Shown here: in pieces, positions 48,377-58,449 of the stretch
Numbering within the stretch: position 1 is the stretch's first letter
How the letters are laid out: each line of letters begins with the position of its first letter
Notes under the pieces: generated by a model
Database searches by the model: none
Seen by the model: only the letters and a program-made list of their open reading frames with translations
Told to the model about the DNA's origin: nothing
NCBI GenBank assembly: GCA_038093515.1
Contig: JBBPSI010000104.1
Location: forward strand, 1 to 64,000
DNA: 64,000 nucleotides
Reading direction: 5' to 3'
Origin: Butyriboletus loyo
Lineage: Eukaryota; Basidiomycota; Agaricomycetes; Boletales; Boletaceae
Made by a program: the position numbers and the translations under genes

Positions 48377-48747
48377 ATTACCCCTCCTCTACAGCCCTTC
48401 CCAGCCCTTCCCAGCCCTTCCCCACGATATGCAACTCGCTAATGATCCAAATGCGGACCCCGTTTGGAATATATACGTACAGAACCATCCCTTTTCATAT
48501 TTTCCTGTCTATGTTGTTGAACTCACGCTTTCTACTTCTCTCGCTACGTTCCCTCTATTCAACTATCTCTAGTTCCCCGGCCCGTAACATATATATACAA
48601 CTCTGGAACTCGAGGTACGACACGTATGTATCCAGAAGCTCTCCTAAGTACAAAGACTGGCTATTAGATAACAGGGCGATTGTATACTGAAGAATGTCAT
48701 GTTTCTCCTTTTCCGTACCCTAACATTATCTATGAACATCTCCCCAC
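48377..48747. other. convergent spacer with short tandem repeat
   Basis: Convergent 3' region between the acidic-protein gene and UBP8. It contains three tandem copies of CAGCCCTTCC at 48392-48421. No gene. Confidence 0.6.
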
Positions 48748-51191
48748 TCAGTCTCCGGCGATGGTCGCCATGAGCGCATCATCCACCTCTTTCATCCTCG
48801 CCATCTCCTTGAGCCTCTCTTGTTCCTGTTCGCGTACGATGTCGTTATCTCTCGTCACGCGATACGTTGGCTTCATGAAGGGCTTGTAGTCGAGGTGACG
48901 CTTGACATAGAAGCACATGTATGCATTCGAATTGAGGCAAGCACCCAAGTTGGTGGGTGTCACTCTAACAAAGATGGAAAGCGCATCGCGTCGTCATCAA
49001 TTATATCGTCACCCCTACAACTCAACACTCACCTGTCGTCGTCGAAGCGATACCACTGCCCATGCTTGCATCAACTACCAGCTCGAGAATGCCTCTCGGA
49101 AGAAACGACCCACCTCGTCCCGAAACCTCGCAAAATTGGTATAGTGCCCATTGTCCATCTGACCCCCGTGGTTGATCACCGCAAACAGGTCATAGTCATA
49201 CATCGCATCTGGTCCCGGATACCTACGTGCGCCGTCGCGATCATCAGCAACCGCGGTATATGTAAAAAGCCGCAGAACGACATTCGAAGGGCACCCACGT
49301 CGATCCATCTGCGTCTTTGCCCGAGTGGTTCATCGCGAGCGTCGTGTATGGTGCCATACTGAGCGACGCCGGGAACCGGACCGGCGTGTCGATCTTTTGC
49401 GGGACCGCCTTCGAAGTCGTCTTGTGCTCGAAGCGCTGTAACACCCATGCACGTTTAACCCACAACCAGACTCCATGCATCCCATCAAACAAGTGACCCT
49501 ACCTTGAATTGAAAACTGAGCACAGGCGGCAACTTGCGTATGCTCAGACGCTTGACCGCTTCGTGTGCTTTCGTGCATTTACTGCAGCTGTATTCTTTCG
49601 CGCCGAGTTTCTCGGGCTTTGTGAACCTAGCAGACCGAACGCGATCAGCGTATCCTGGGAGCATGCAAATCCATCTATGTACCTCCTCAAACACCCCGCC
49701 AACGTATTCTCCCCTCCACCGAGCTCCCCGCCCTTTCCCCTCAGTTCCAAACTGATATCCAGCATAGGATCGACCGTACTCGTTATATTCCCACACCGCT
49801 CACACGTCACATCGCTTTGCAACTGTCCCGCAAACGTCTGGTGGATGATACAGTTGCATGAGATATTCGTCGACCCGCGGCACGTCCCATGAATTTGGTT
49901 GAGCAAGGTAATGAAACACTCGTGGGCATCTTGCTGAGAATAACCTGACATTTCCGCAGAGACTTTCCAAGTCGTAGTGAGGAACGACGTGGGTCCGAAA
50001 GGCGTCTGATTCGAAGAGTATACCTGGATGCCAAATTAGAAAGAATAAAGAAAGGGGAGAGTGGCAGTCAGATCCCAGATCTCGTGCCGCACGATAGGTT
50101 TTTGAAAGAGCCACTGGGGGCTGGTTGAGATTGTTATCGAAAGGTCACTTACTTCTGAAAACAGGTTGTCCATCTCACAGCAGATACAATCTGTATGCTT
50201 GCATAACATCGTGTTGTGCCTATCACCAAGGAAATAATTTCGTAATAGTGGATTGTGAACGAAACATTGGAGGATGACGTTGAGGAAACAGGTTTGTCCA
50301 AGGTTGAACAAACCACGACGACCTCGGATTGGGCTGAGCATCGGCTACACGGGAAGCCCCGAGAGACCCACCTTGGCAAGGGAGGACAGTCGCCTGTTTG
50401 AGCACGGCAGCCTCCCTCTCACTTGGCATCCAAGGTTGATAAGGTTCTCTTGCCCTTTTCGCCACTGCGACCGACATGAAATCACCGAACCGGGAGATCA
50501 TCTACAATCTACCTACCTTGAAACCGAGTCATCTTCTCCTCGATCAAAATAACGGTCGATTGATACATCGCGTCGATAGCGATATCATATATGAAATCAT
50601 CGCAATCTGCGCAAAAGACCGAGCCAGACCGGGTGTCGACGCCTGGATAGGCAATGATAGGGATGTGACCGCCAGGCACGGTCAGAGGAAACGGAAAGAT
50701 CGGGGTCAAAGATAAGATGGACGTACAAAAAGAGTGGCCTGTTTCGTGCAGGTGGCTGGCGACGTGTCCGCTTGGCCAGCATCCCGCAAAGGAACAAGAT
50801 AGACACGCGAATGGGCGTGATAAAGTTGCGTTGCAGACATCACAAGTTGGCGCAGAGACCTAGGTCAGAGATAGGTCAGCGACGTCATGGCCAAGGATTG
50901 AATGGGGGAGCGGGAGCGAAGACACACCTTTCGTCGCTTCGCAGGAGGAGAGGTATCCTGTAATCTACGTGCATGCCAGGCAACAACGGACTTGTACTTG
51001 TTCACCACACTGTCCCCTGCGCGTGGGTCCGCGAGCAAGGCGGCAATGTGGGGACAGCCCGTTGTCTCACCAGGCTCAGTGGGATCGGAAGTCGCAAGGA
51101 AAGGGATAGAGATATCAAAAGTCACGTCCGTGGCCGGGGCGGATTCATCGCCGAACAAGGTCGGTTGGGTAGTATCAGAAGTCGTTGACAT
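48748..51191 (-). CDS. UBP8: SAGA-type ubiquitin hydrolase UBP8/USP22
   Basis: UBP8 is the catalytic subunit of the SAGA deubiquitination module and removes ubiquitin from histone H2B. From the ATG at 51191 a 95-residue leader (MSTTSDTTQPTLFGDES, TGCPHIAALL) precedes the ZnF-UBP domain, with CDVCNATLSRPFACLSC, CWPSGHVASHLHETGHSF and GSVFCADCDDFIYD. The catalytic domain has the Cys box GLFNLGQTCFLNVILQC, where the usual NLGNTC is NLGQTC. Next come SGYSQQDAHECFITLLNQIH, zinc-binding CERC and CSKC pairs, RKLPPVLSFQFKRFEHK, and the His box VINHGGQMDNGHYTNFAR. It ends WYRFDDDRVT and NAYMCFYVKRHLDYKPFM. A charged 35-residue tail (DNDIVREQEQERLKEMAR) follows. About nine introns. Architecture and motif order match USP22 rather than other UBPs. 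Confidence 0.9.
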
Positions 51192-51411
51192 GACGGTGGT
51201 TGTGCTTCTCAGGCTCGGGTTACTTGGGACGCGGGCGGGTCTCCGTCAGGGCGTTTAGTTCAGACAGTCATGTAGGTGGTTTGCGGTGTGTTGGCAGGTT
51301 CGCGACCGCCAAGGGTACCGTCGACGCGCGTGGATGGTTGAACACGAGTTCACGGAAATTGCCTTATTTGGTGACCCGCAGCGACATCGCAGCGGCTTAG
51401 TCTCGAACCAT
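51192..51411. other. upstream region of UBP8
   Basis: Promoter-side DNA of UBP8. No other gene or repeat was recognised before the inverted-repeat element that starts at 51412. Confidence 0.4.
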
Positions 51412-51608
51412 CCGAAACTTTTAGGGAGCGAAGTTGAAAACAATTCCTGGCGCGCTTGTTCTAGTATCAATGAAACAGAACTGGCAATGGCTAGCAGTCT
51501 GTAGCAGTCTGTAGCACTCGGCCACCATCGGGAATCAGCAACTGTTTCACTGATTAGTAGGAAGCACGCCAGGAATTATTTTCAGCTCCACTTCCTAAAA
51601 GTTCGAGA
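51412..51608. mobile_element. Inverted-repeat element with family 1 core (copy c)
   Basis: Left side AACTTTTAGGGAGCGAAG and CAATTCCTGGCGCGCTTG reappear in reverse complement on the right as AACTTTTAGGAAGTGGAG and TAATTCCTGGCGTGCTTC. The arms are about 65 bp with 80-85% identity by eye. The centre (51466-51554, from ATCAATGAAACAG to CTGTTTCACTGAT) is a degenerate copy of the family 1 element, including the shared CTGTAGCACTCGGC phrase, with CAGTCTGTAG tandemly repeated. Confidence 0.65.
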
Positions 51609-51711
51609 ATGACACTGCGTTGACCTTGTCAAGCCAGGTGATAATATTGCGCTATCGGTTGTGTATACTACCCTCAACTTGAGCTTGAACGAGTCAGCCA
51701 ATCTTCATTGT

Positions 51712-52403
51712 ATGGCGGACACCAAAGCGTGCGTTTTTTGTCAGGTATACTCGGGCAATCGTCATTTTGATATTGTGTGGGAGGTAAGGCTCTGTCTCCA
51801 TCCTAGTTTGACAAACCCATACACCCCCCAGGACGCAGACTTTCTGGCTTTCCGTGACCGACTGCCTACGAACCTTCACTACATCCTCATGATCCTCTTG
51901 ATCCATATCCGCGAGTCTCATTCTGAGCCGTCCCTGGTGTTTTCTGCCGTAGATAGTGTAAATAAATTGACCAGAGGGGATGGATGCTGATATGGGTATG
52001 ACTCTATTCATTCTGCTCCATACCTTGAAGCCGTATTCGAGTAAGACGCATGGAAAGTATAGGAAACAATATCCTAGATAAGTTCCAAATACCCATAACC
52101 CATTGCAAGTGAATATTCCTTTTTATTTTCATCATGTCAGACTTAATCTTACCCCCCCAATTCAAGGATGGGGTTCTACATACCACCCTTCTGTAATGTG
52201 CCCCACCTACACTTGCATGTGCAAGCCCCGCCCCATATCTCTTTCGTAGGACAGCTTCTGTGCCCCATTGCGAGAGGCTTTGGAAGTTCGGTAAGGGCTT
52301 TAGCTGGTTTTCTGAAGTGGGTCAGACCATCCGGATCCTGGAGGTTCAACTGTTGGAAGCCTCCCTTGTTAATTGTACCATCTGCTTTCAAACGACAATC
52401 TAA
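51712..52403 (+). pseudogene. HIT-domain (HINT3-like) gene, frameshifted
   Basis: The start MADTKACVFCQVYSGNRHFD, IVWE (intron GTAAGG...CAG) and DADFLAFRDRLPTNLHYIL match the N-terminal half of HIT-family nucleotide hydrolases. Further on, MGFYIPPFCNVPHLHLHVQA contains the HxHxH motif. The C-terminal helix KGFSWFSEVGQTIRILE is one frame off: a single extra C in the CCCCGCCCC tract around 52229-52235 explains the shift. The middle (after LHYIL, 51890-52150) cannot be aligned to the family and has stops. So at least one frameshift and a damaged centre are present, which argues for a pseudogene rather than only a sequencing error. Confidence 0.6.
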
Positions 52404-53470
52404 CCATCCTGTTAAGCATCTACTTGCACTTCTGATTCCCTCCGCTGTTGCGCTCCAAGCGGATAGCATCGGGAAGGAGGTGGGGCACGGAGACCACCAG
52501 GATCATCCTTTCACATCTCCTACGCAGAGATACGATTTCTTCCAAGCTGACCACTTATAGGAAAGATTTACGAGTAGTAGAGTATGCGTGTACAAACGCG
52601 ACACGATATGTGTTAAGTAAGCAGACGAATATAGTCAAGATGTCTCAAGGCTGAATGGCGTGAGACGATTGTGGAACCACCTAGATGAGGGTTTGAGCGC
52701 AGTACGCGTTATCGTATTGAGAGTCCGCTATCTAGTTAATATACGAGATCTACTTATTTGATATGATTGGGTCATCAGCCTGTCACGTGACCGTATAGGC
52801 TTCAACACCTCTTCATTAATTTAATATATTTGCTTATCGTTTTCGAATGAAGGGCAGCCGCACTGCTCTTGGTCAGTCCTACCCTTCCTCCCTCCTGATG
52901 AGCAGCTGTGGCGCAGGACGCTGGTATGTATAAAAGACCGCTTGAATTCTGTCGGTTTTCTGCCCCCCCCGGACAAGCGACACAGCCTTACTAATGTTTG
53001 TACTCAGTGCTTGTCTTGCCAGTGGTAAAGTGGCCAATATTATCGACTCGACTTGCTAACCAGGCTCAAGGCTACCCAACCACTGTGGAGAGAGAGAGGC
53101 AACATAGCTAAGGCACGAAGTGATCCTATGAATCAGCGAGGTAGCGCAGCTTCTCTTGCCCCTGCCCACCTCGCGACTCCGTAGCAAGGTCGTAGTCTCC
53201 TCCACTCCACATTCTTTTCTCGCCCGGGAGCAGGTAGTGTTTCGGGCCGGAAAAGCCCGTAGGCTTTCGCCCTCCATTCTATAGTGTCACTCAATAGTCT
53301 CGTACATCCGTACATAGTTTTCCAGCCATATTCCCTCTCTCTCTTTCGATCCCACCAAGTGTTTGATATTATAGGCCACACCCCACCACTATCGGCTTAC
53401 TTCGGTGATAAAATAAAACCCCGCTACAACCTTATTCCTCACACACTCTCTTGAGCGCTTGAGCCTTCCT
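52404..53470. other. gene-free interval
   Basis: No exon chain or domain is recognisable. It contains a C-run near 52965 and AT-rich DNA near 52720-52850. Confidence 0.4.
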
Positions 53471-53963
53471 AGGGCCTGCTCGGCTCCTCCGCCTCGGCCA
53501 AGTGCTTCCGCCAAAATGGAGGCGTTCGGGGTTCAAAGTCAGGCGACCTGTGCTCGGTACCGCTTGCGTCACATCGCCTGTGGCACTCGTCACACCATAC
53601 TAGTAGTACCGAAAGATACTAGTACATCAGTGAAACGGTTATTGGTCGGAACCACCGGTTAGCTGTCTGTAGCTGTCTGTAGTACTCGGCTACACTCGGT
53701 TAGCATCGGAAACCAGCAACTGTTTTACTGATGTACTCGAGTCCTCGAATGATACAAGTAATGAATACCACTCCTAAGGACCTCTCCTCGCCTCTGTTTG
53801 CTACAGCTTGCCAGTAGTTGCTTCGTTGGTGATGCTCTGATTGCTATGTGGCATCCATGCGACAAGGCTGGCTTGCTCGCCAGCAGCGCTTTCTCTCAGC
53901 GCTGGAAGGAACATACAAACCTAGGCGATCGCTTAACCGAGGCGGGGGAGCCGAGCAGGCCCT
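53471..53963. mobile_element. 493-bp terminal-inverted-repeat element, hAT-like ends
   Basis: The left end AGGGCCTGCTCGGCTCCTCC and the reverse complement of the right end AGGGCCTGCTCGGCTCCCCC agree for about 28 of the first 30 bases. Ends beginning (T/C)AGGG are typical of hAT-type elements, but I cannot see an 8-bp target duplication. It has no transposase frame, so it is nonautonomous. It carries a nested family 1 element. Confidence 0.7.
53625..53733. mobile_element. MITE-like element family 1, copy b (nested)
   Basis: A 109-bp copy runs from CATCAGTGAAACGGTTATTG to AACTGTTTTACTGATG, flanked on both sides by TA (agTA|CATCAG...CTGATG|TAct), fitting a TA target duplication. About 90% like copy a, with an extra TGTCTGTAGC unit. 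It sits inside the 493-bp hAT-like element, so it inserted later. Confidence 0.78.
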
Positions 53964-56147
53964 TAGTACTAGTATAAACAACTTTTAGCTCTACGCCTTG
54001 AGTTTGGGTTTGAGATTTCAGTAAGTTAGTTCACTCTTGTGAGCATTGACTAATATTTCGGATGTGATATCTCGCTCTCGAACCAGGTGGGTACTAGAGC
54101 AGTTTAGGAAATGTGAAAACTTGTTATCGCAGGCAGCTTCTTCAGGAATGTGCTCCAGGTCAACCATTAACGCCATCCGGGTTTGGTGCGGCGACAAAAA
54201 GCCCGCTGATATTTTTATTCAATACACCCGAAATGCTACACAGCATGTACGTCTGCCTGCGATCTCGTTACTGGGTGACACTCACCGCATTCAAGCATGC
54301 TTTCAGATAAAATGCGTCTGGATGCCGCAGCAACAATCGGGAAGTCTTGATGAGCGCCGCTGCGGACCAGATTGATTCATTTCCTGGGCTATTGATGCCC
54401 GTTCCCTCTTGCGGCGCATAGAACCGGAACTCCGCTCCCCGCCCATCTGCCCTAAGCAGATGCTCTGGGTAGGGAGGGAATGGCTCTTGCGATCATAAAG
54501 GCTCTTCCCCACAACGGGGCTTTCATTGAAACTATTGGTATGATATATCCACGCCAATTGATTCTCAGATTGTAAGGCTGATGTCGCACGAAAATGAAGG
54601 AAACCTTGTCATTTGTCCAAATTTAGCGCGAACACTATATTTGGGAGCGTATCGGACAAGCTCCTTTCGTTATTTTCCGGAAGTCTGGATGCTTTCAATC
54701 ATTGTGATTACTATTTTTACAGAATCCAAACCATCACACCCCGCTCGGTGCACTGAAGTCATGACGTCAACCTAGTATAGGTTTTTCAACGTAAGCGGTC
54801 CAGTATGCCCTAAGCTGTATTTTTCGCGTAGTCAGCCACTTTTATCCTGTTCCTCTTCCAGCTGAGTACTCTGTTTATTGACCGTAAAATGAATAACAGC
54901 CATGATGGTCCGGTCTACGAGCAAGTATCTTCTTGCAGCGATGGCGCGCGGCAGGTTTTTATCTTTTCATAACCATGTTTCGGTGATATTTATGCCAAAC
55001 TTATCTGTCACGGCCCATTGATTCCATAGGCACCATTCCGGTTTGTGATGGATTGATGCCGCGTATCAAGGCCATTGGTTCGCCAATCGAGTTGGTCCTC
55101 ATTTCGGTTCCATGCGCGATCAGACCTTCTGGGTACGCCTACTTCGCAGGAACAGCACAGGCTTCCAACTGACCATTTATCTGCCAGAGCCCACCCGCTT
55201 GCAATCATGTATCTTAAAAGTCTCGCTGATTACCATCTCGTAGACCACGGCGAGGGCGGTGACGTGCGGCAATGCCTATGCAACCAACTGGCGGCGCAGT
55301 AATTCCCACGTCGGGATCCCGGAACCCTGTGCACTACGTACCGACGGTTGATTTGATTGCCCCTGACTCTGTACGATGTACAGGTATGCGCAAGATCTCG
55401 CGAAGATAGTGCACCCGCTCATTCGCACCCAACTTGGCCCCTCATCCCCGCGGAACCGAGAAATATCTCCAGAAAGCACTTCAGCCCAGGGTCCATCACG
55501 TCCTTCCTGTCACCGGCCCTGAATGGAAACTGCATGACGACAGGAAGCCAAGTTTGGAATGAGGAGGGGTGGAATGCGGGGACACAAAAGGTGCTTGCCT
55601 GGACGCTGGACCATCCAACGGGTTCCTGGGCGAATTACGTGGATTCATCTCCAGGGCTGTGTGTCTACCGAGCCGGACATGGACGTAGGCGTGATCCCGG
55701 ATAACAATGACGGAACCGGTGGACGAAGAATGGCTTGGGTGCTCGCTGGAGGGGGGATGTAGTGCGTGTCCAGACAGGGGACGACTTGCCCTGAAAAGTA
55801 AGTCCATTTGCCTCTGATGAGCCCTACCACCCGCGTGCATACAGGCAATTGTATGGTTACTGGTAATATCTTAGATCTGGGGCGAGCTTCCCCGATGTGG
55901 GTACCCTGCCTTACCACTTCTGTTGGACATTCCCCCCCTTTTTTGTCAAGTTTCAGGTGTGTGTACATCGCTTCCCTTCAAATTCAGTAAGGTTTTCCTG
56001 ATATCCGTGGAAGAACGGTGGCACGGAAAGTGCGTTCCGAAGCGCTCCATATATCGGAGTGGCCAAAGGTCCGGAATGTAATAAAAAGGCATCTTAACAC
56101 CTCAACGAATTCAAACACAGGATTTACCCGCTTTTCATCAGCTGGCA
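53964..56147. other. gene-poor interval with one orphan exon
   Basis: The only strong coding signal is an open minus-strand segment at 54286-54494 (PYPEHLLRADGRGAEFRFYA, PGNESIWSAAALIKTSRLLL, HPDAFYLKACLNA) ending at a good GTGAGT donor. A possible following exon reads TYMLCSISGVLNKNISGLFV. I could not chain these into a full gene or name a family. The right end holds the oxalate decarboxylase promoter. Confidence 0.35.
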
Positions 56148-58449
56148 ATGGTCAAGGGACTAGCGCCCCCTCTTGTCACGCTCCTATTCGCTGCGGTCGC
56201 ATGTTGTTCCCCTTTGTTATCAGGCCGGAACAATAGCGATGGCGCCAGTACCACAGTTGCTACTGGTACGAAGGCTAGTTCCTCGTCAAGTTCCACGGCG
56301 AGTTCTACCTCGGCTGCCGCGTCCGCGAGTCCGACGGTACCATATGCCAGCGACAATCCAAACGGTATCCTCTGGACCACGGACAGCAAAATTATACCGG
56401 AGCCTGAGCGAGGAAGTCTTGGTGCTTCTATCTTGGGTCCTCAGAATATCCCTTTAGAACTGCAGAACGCGGACCTACTGGCACCCCCGACGACGGACCA
56501 TGGCGATATGTAAGATAGCGTCGTATATCGTTGTGAGGCTGAATGCCGACATCATGCTAGCCCGAACGCGAAGTGGCCGATGGCGCTCAGCCACCAACGT
56601 CTACAGACGGGTGGTTGGGTTAGAGTACAGAATGGTACGTTCATCTCGTCACCTTGGTAATGGTTTGAACGTTGACGTCGTGTGTGCGCAGAGGAGGCAA
56701 TGCCTATTGCGACGGGTGAGTCGGGCTCGCCTTGGTAAGAACTCTGAGGTATGTTAATCTTTTTTGGTAGCAATTGCGGGTGCCAACATGCGGCTCGAGG
56801 CGGGAGCTATACGGTAGGTTCTATTATTTCGACATCGTGCTTGATGCTCAAGAGGTCTGCTGACAGTGAACTCCATTGGCACTCGAATTCAGAGGTAAAC
56901 CCTGTCTTCACACTCATCTTCTCATGATACCAACTGAGTGACTCGTAGTGGGCGTATGTATTGAATGGACACGTCCAAGTAACATCCGTGGACCAAGATG
57001 GGAGGAACTTTGTTGGGAACGTGGTGCGTATTTGTACACCCGGGGAGTCTCGTCGTTGTTCACATTCACACCACAGGGACCCGGTGACTTGTGGTATTTC
57101 CCCGCTGGGATGCCCCATACTTTGCAAGCAACCAACGACACTGCCTACGGAGCAGAATTTTTGCTGGTCCGTTTGAACTGGTGATGAACCGAGCGTGGGC
57201 TGACCTTACCCCCAGGTCTTCGATAACGGCAATTTTGGTGATTCTACGACGTTTTCTGTATGTTCTAATCGCATCGAAATATTGCTACCATGCTGAAGTG
57301 ACATGTACAGATTACCGGCGAGTTCGATTACACCCCGATTGTTCTTCTGGGCTGAATTGTCATGCACCAGATTGGTTGGCTCATGTACCGAAGGAGGTGA
57401 TCGCCAAAAATTTTCAAACAAGCATTTCTGCGTTTAACAACATACCGTCCCAAGAGCTCTATATCTTTCCTGCAGGTATGCCCTATCCGCTACTTTTGTG
57501 CAAAGAAAACACACTCACGTCATCTTTCTGTACACAGCTCCTCCTACTACCTCGCAGGCACCTTCAGATCCTCAGGGCACGATACCTAATCCATTTACAT
57601 ACCTGCTTTCACAAGTGCCAGCCACGCAGTACAGTGGTGGAAGTGCAAAGATCGTCGATTCGACCACGTTCACTGCTGCGACGACGATTGCCGCCGTAGA
57701 AGTTGTCGTGGAACCTGGCGCGATAAGGTGAGCGCCTACGCTTGTTCATGTTCGGCTTTTCGATGATGCTCGATCATAGAGAGTTGCACGTACGCATTCC
57801 TTGAAGCGTTGCTCTATGGTCTGCTCACACTATTTATCAGTGGCATCCTACCCAGGATGAATGGGATTTCTTCGTGTAAGCGAGCTTGTGGTTGCAAGCT
57901 GAGGGTATCTTGACACGTATTGGTAGGGAGGGAACTGGCCGCATGACGTTATTCGCTGCAAAAAGCAATGCTAGAACATGGGATTTCCAGGTACACATTT
58001 GTTGCCTTAATTTTCAGCAGGCTTTTTAATATATATAGGCCGGAGATGTTGCCTATGTACCCGCATCCTACGGTGAGCCCGGTTTCGCTTTTCGCCACGT
58101 TGATGAACCTACTAACTCTTCACAGGACACTATGTGGAGAACACCGGAAACACGACTCTGAAATTCCTCGAGATACTGAGGACCAGTAAGCACCCTTCGT
58201 ACTACTCTCGGATGATATATCTTCTTACCCTTCCTTTGTAGACGTATACCAAGATGTCAGCTTGGCACAGGTGAGCGAATTCGTGACTCTTTGGTCATGA
58301 CGGGTTCCTGAGTCGTTTCGTGATATCTCCAGTTGCTTGCTTTGACGCCACTTGCAATCGTGGAAGGCAACCTCGGTCTGTCTGAGGAGACGATAGCATC
58401 GTTCAACAGGACGAAACAAGTTGTTGTCGGGCCCACACCCAGCGCGTGA
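56148..58449 (+). CDS. Oxalate decarboxylase (secreted bicupin)
   Basis: Oxalate decarboxylase splits oxalate to formate and CO2 with manganese. In wood- and litter-decaying fungi it limits oxalic acid at the hypha surface. The start MVKGLAPPLVTLLFAAVACC is a signal peptide, followed by a Ser/Thr-rich stretch. First cupin: [29 protein letters not shown] (metal-binding HxHxxxxE), GPGDLWYFPAGMPHTLQ (fourth ligand His). Second cupin: [51 protein letters not shown]. The C-terminus ends NRTKQVVVGPTPSA. Roughly 18 short introns with normal GT/AG ends are needed, several splitting cupin motifs. Both metal sites appear intact; length is about 450 residues. Neighbouring DNA offers no oxalate-related partner. 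Confidence 0.88.
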
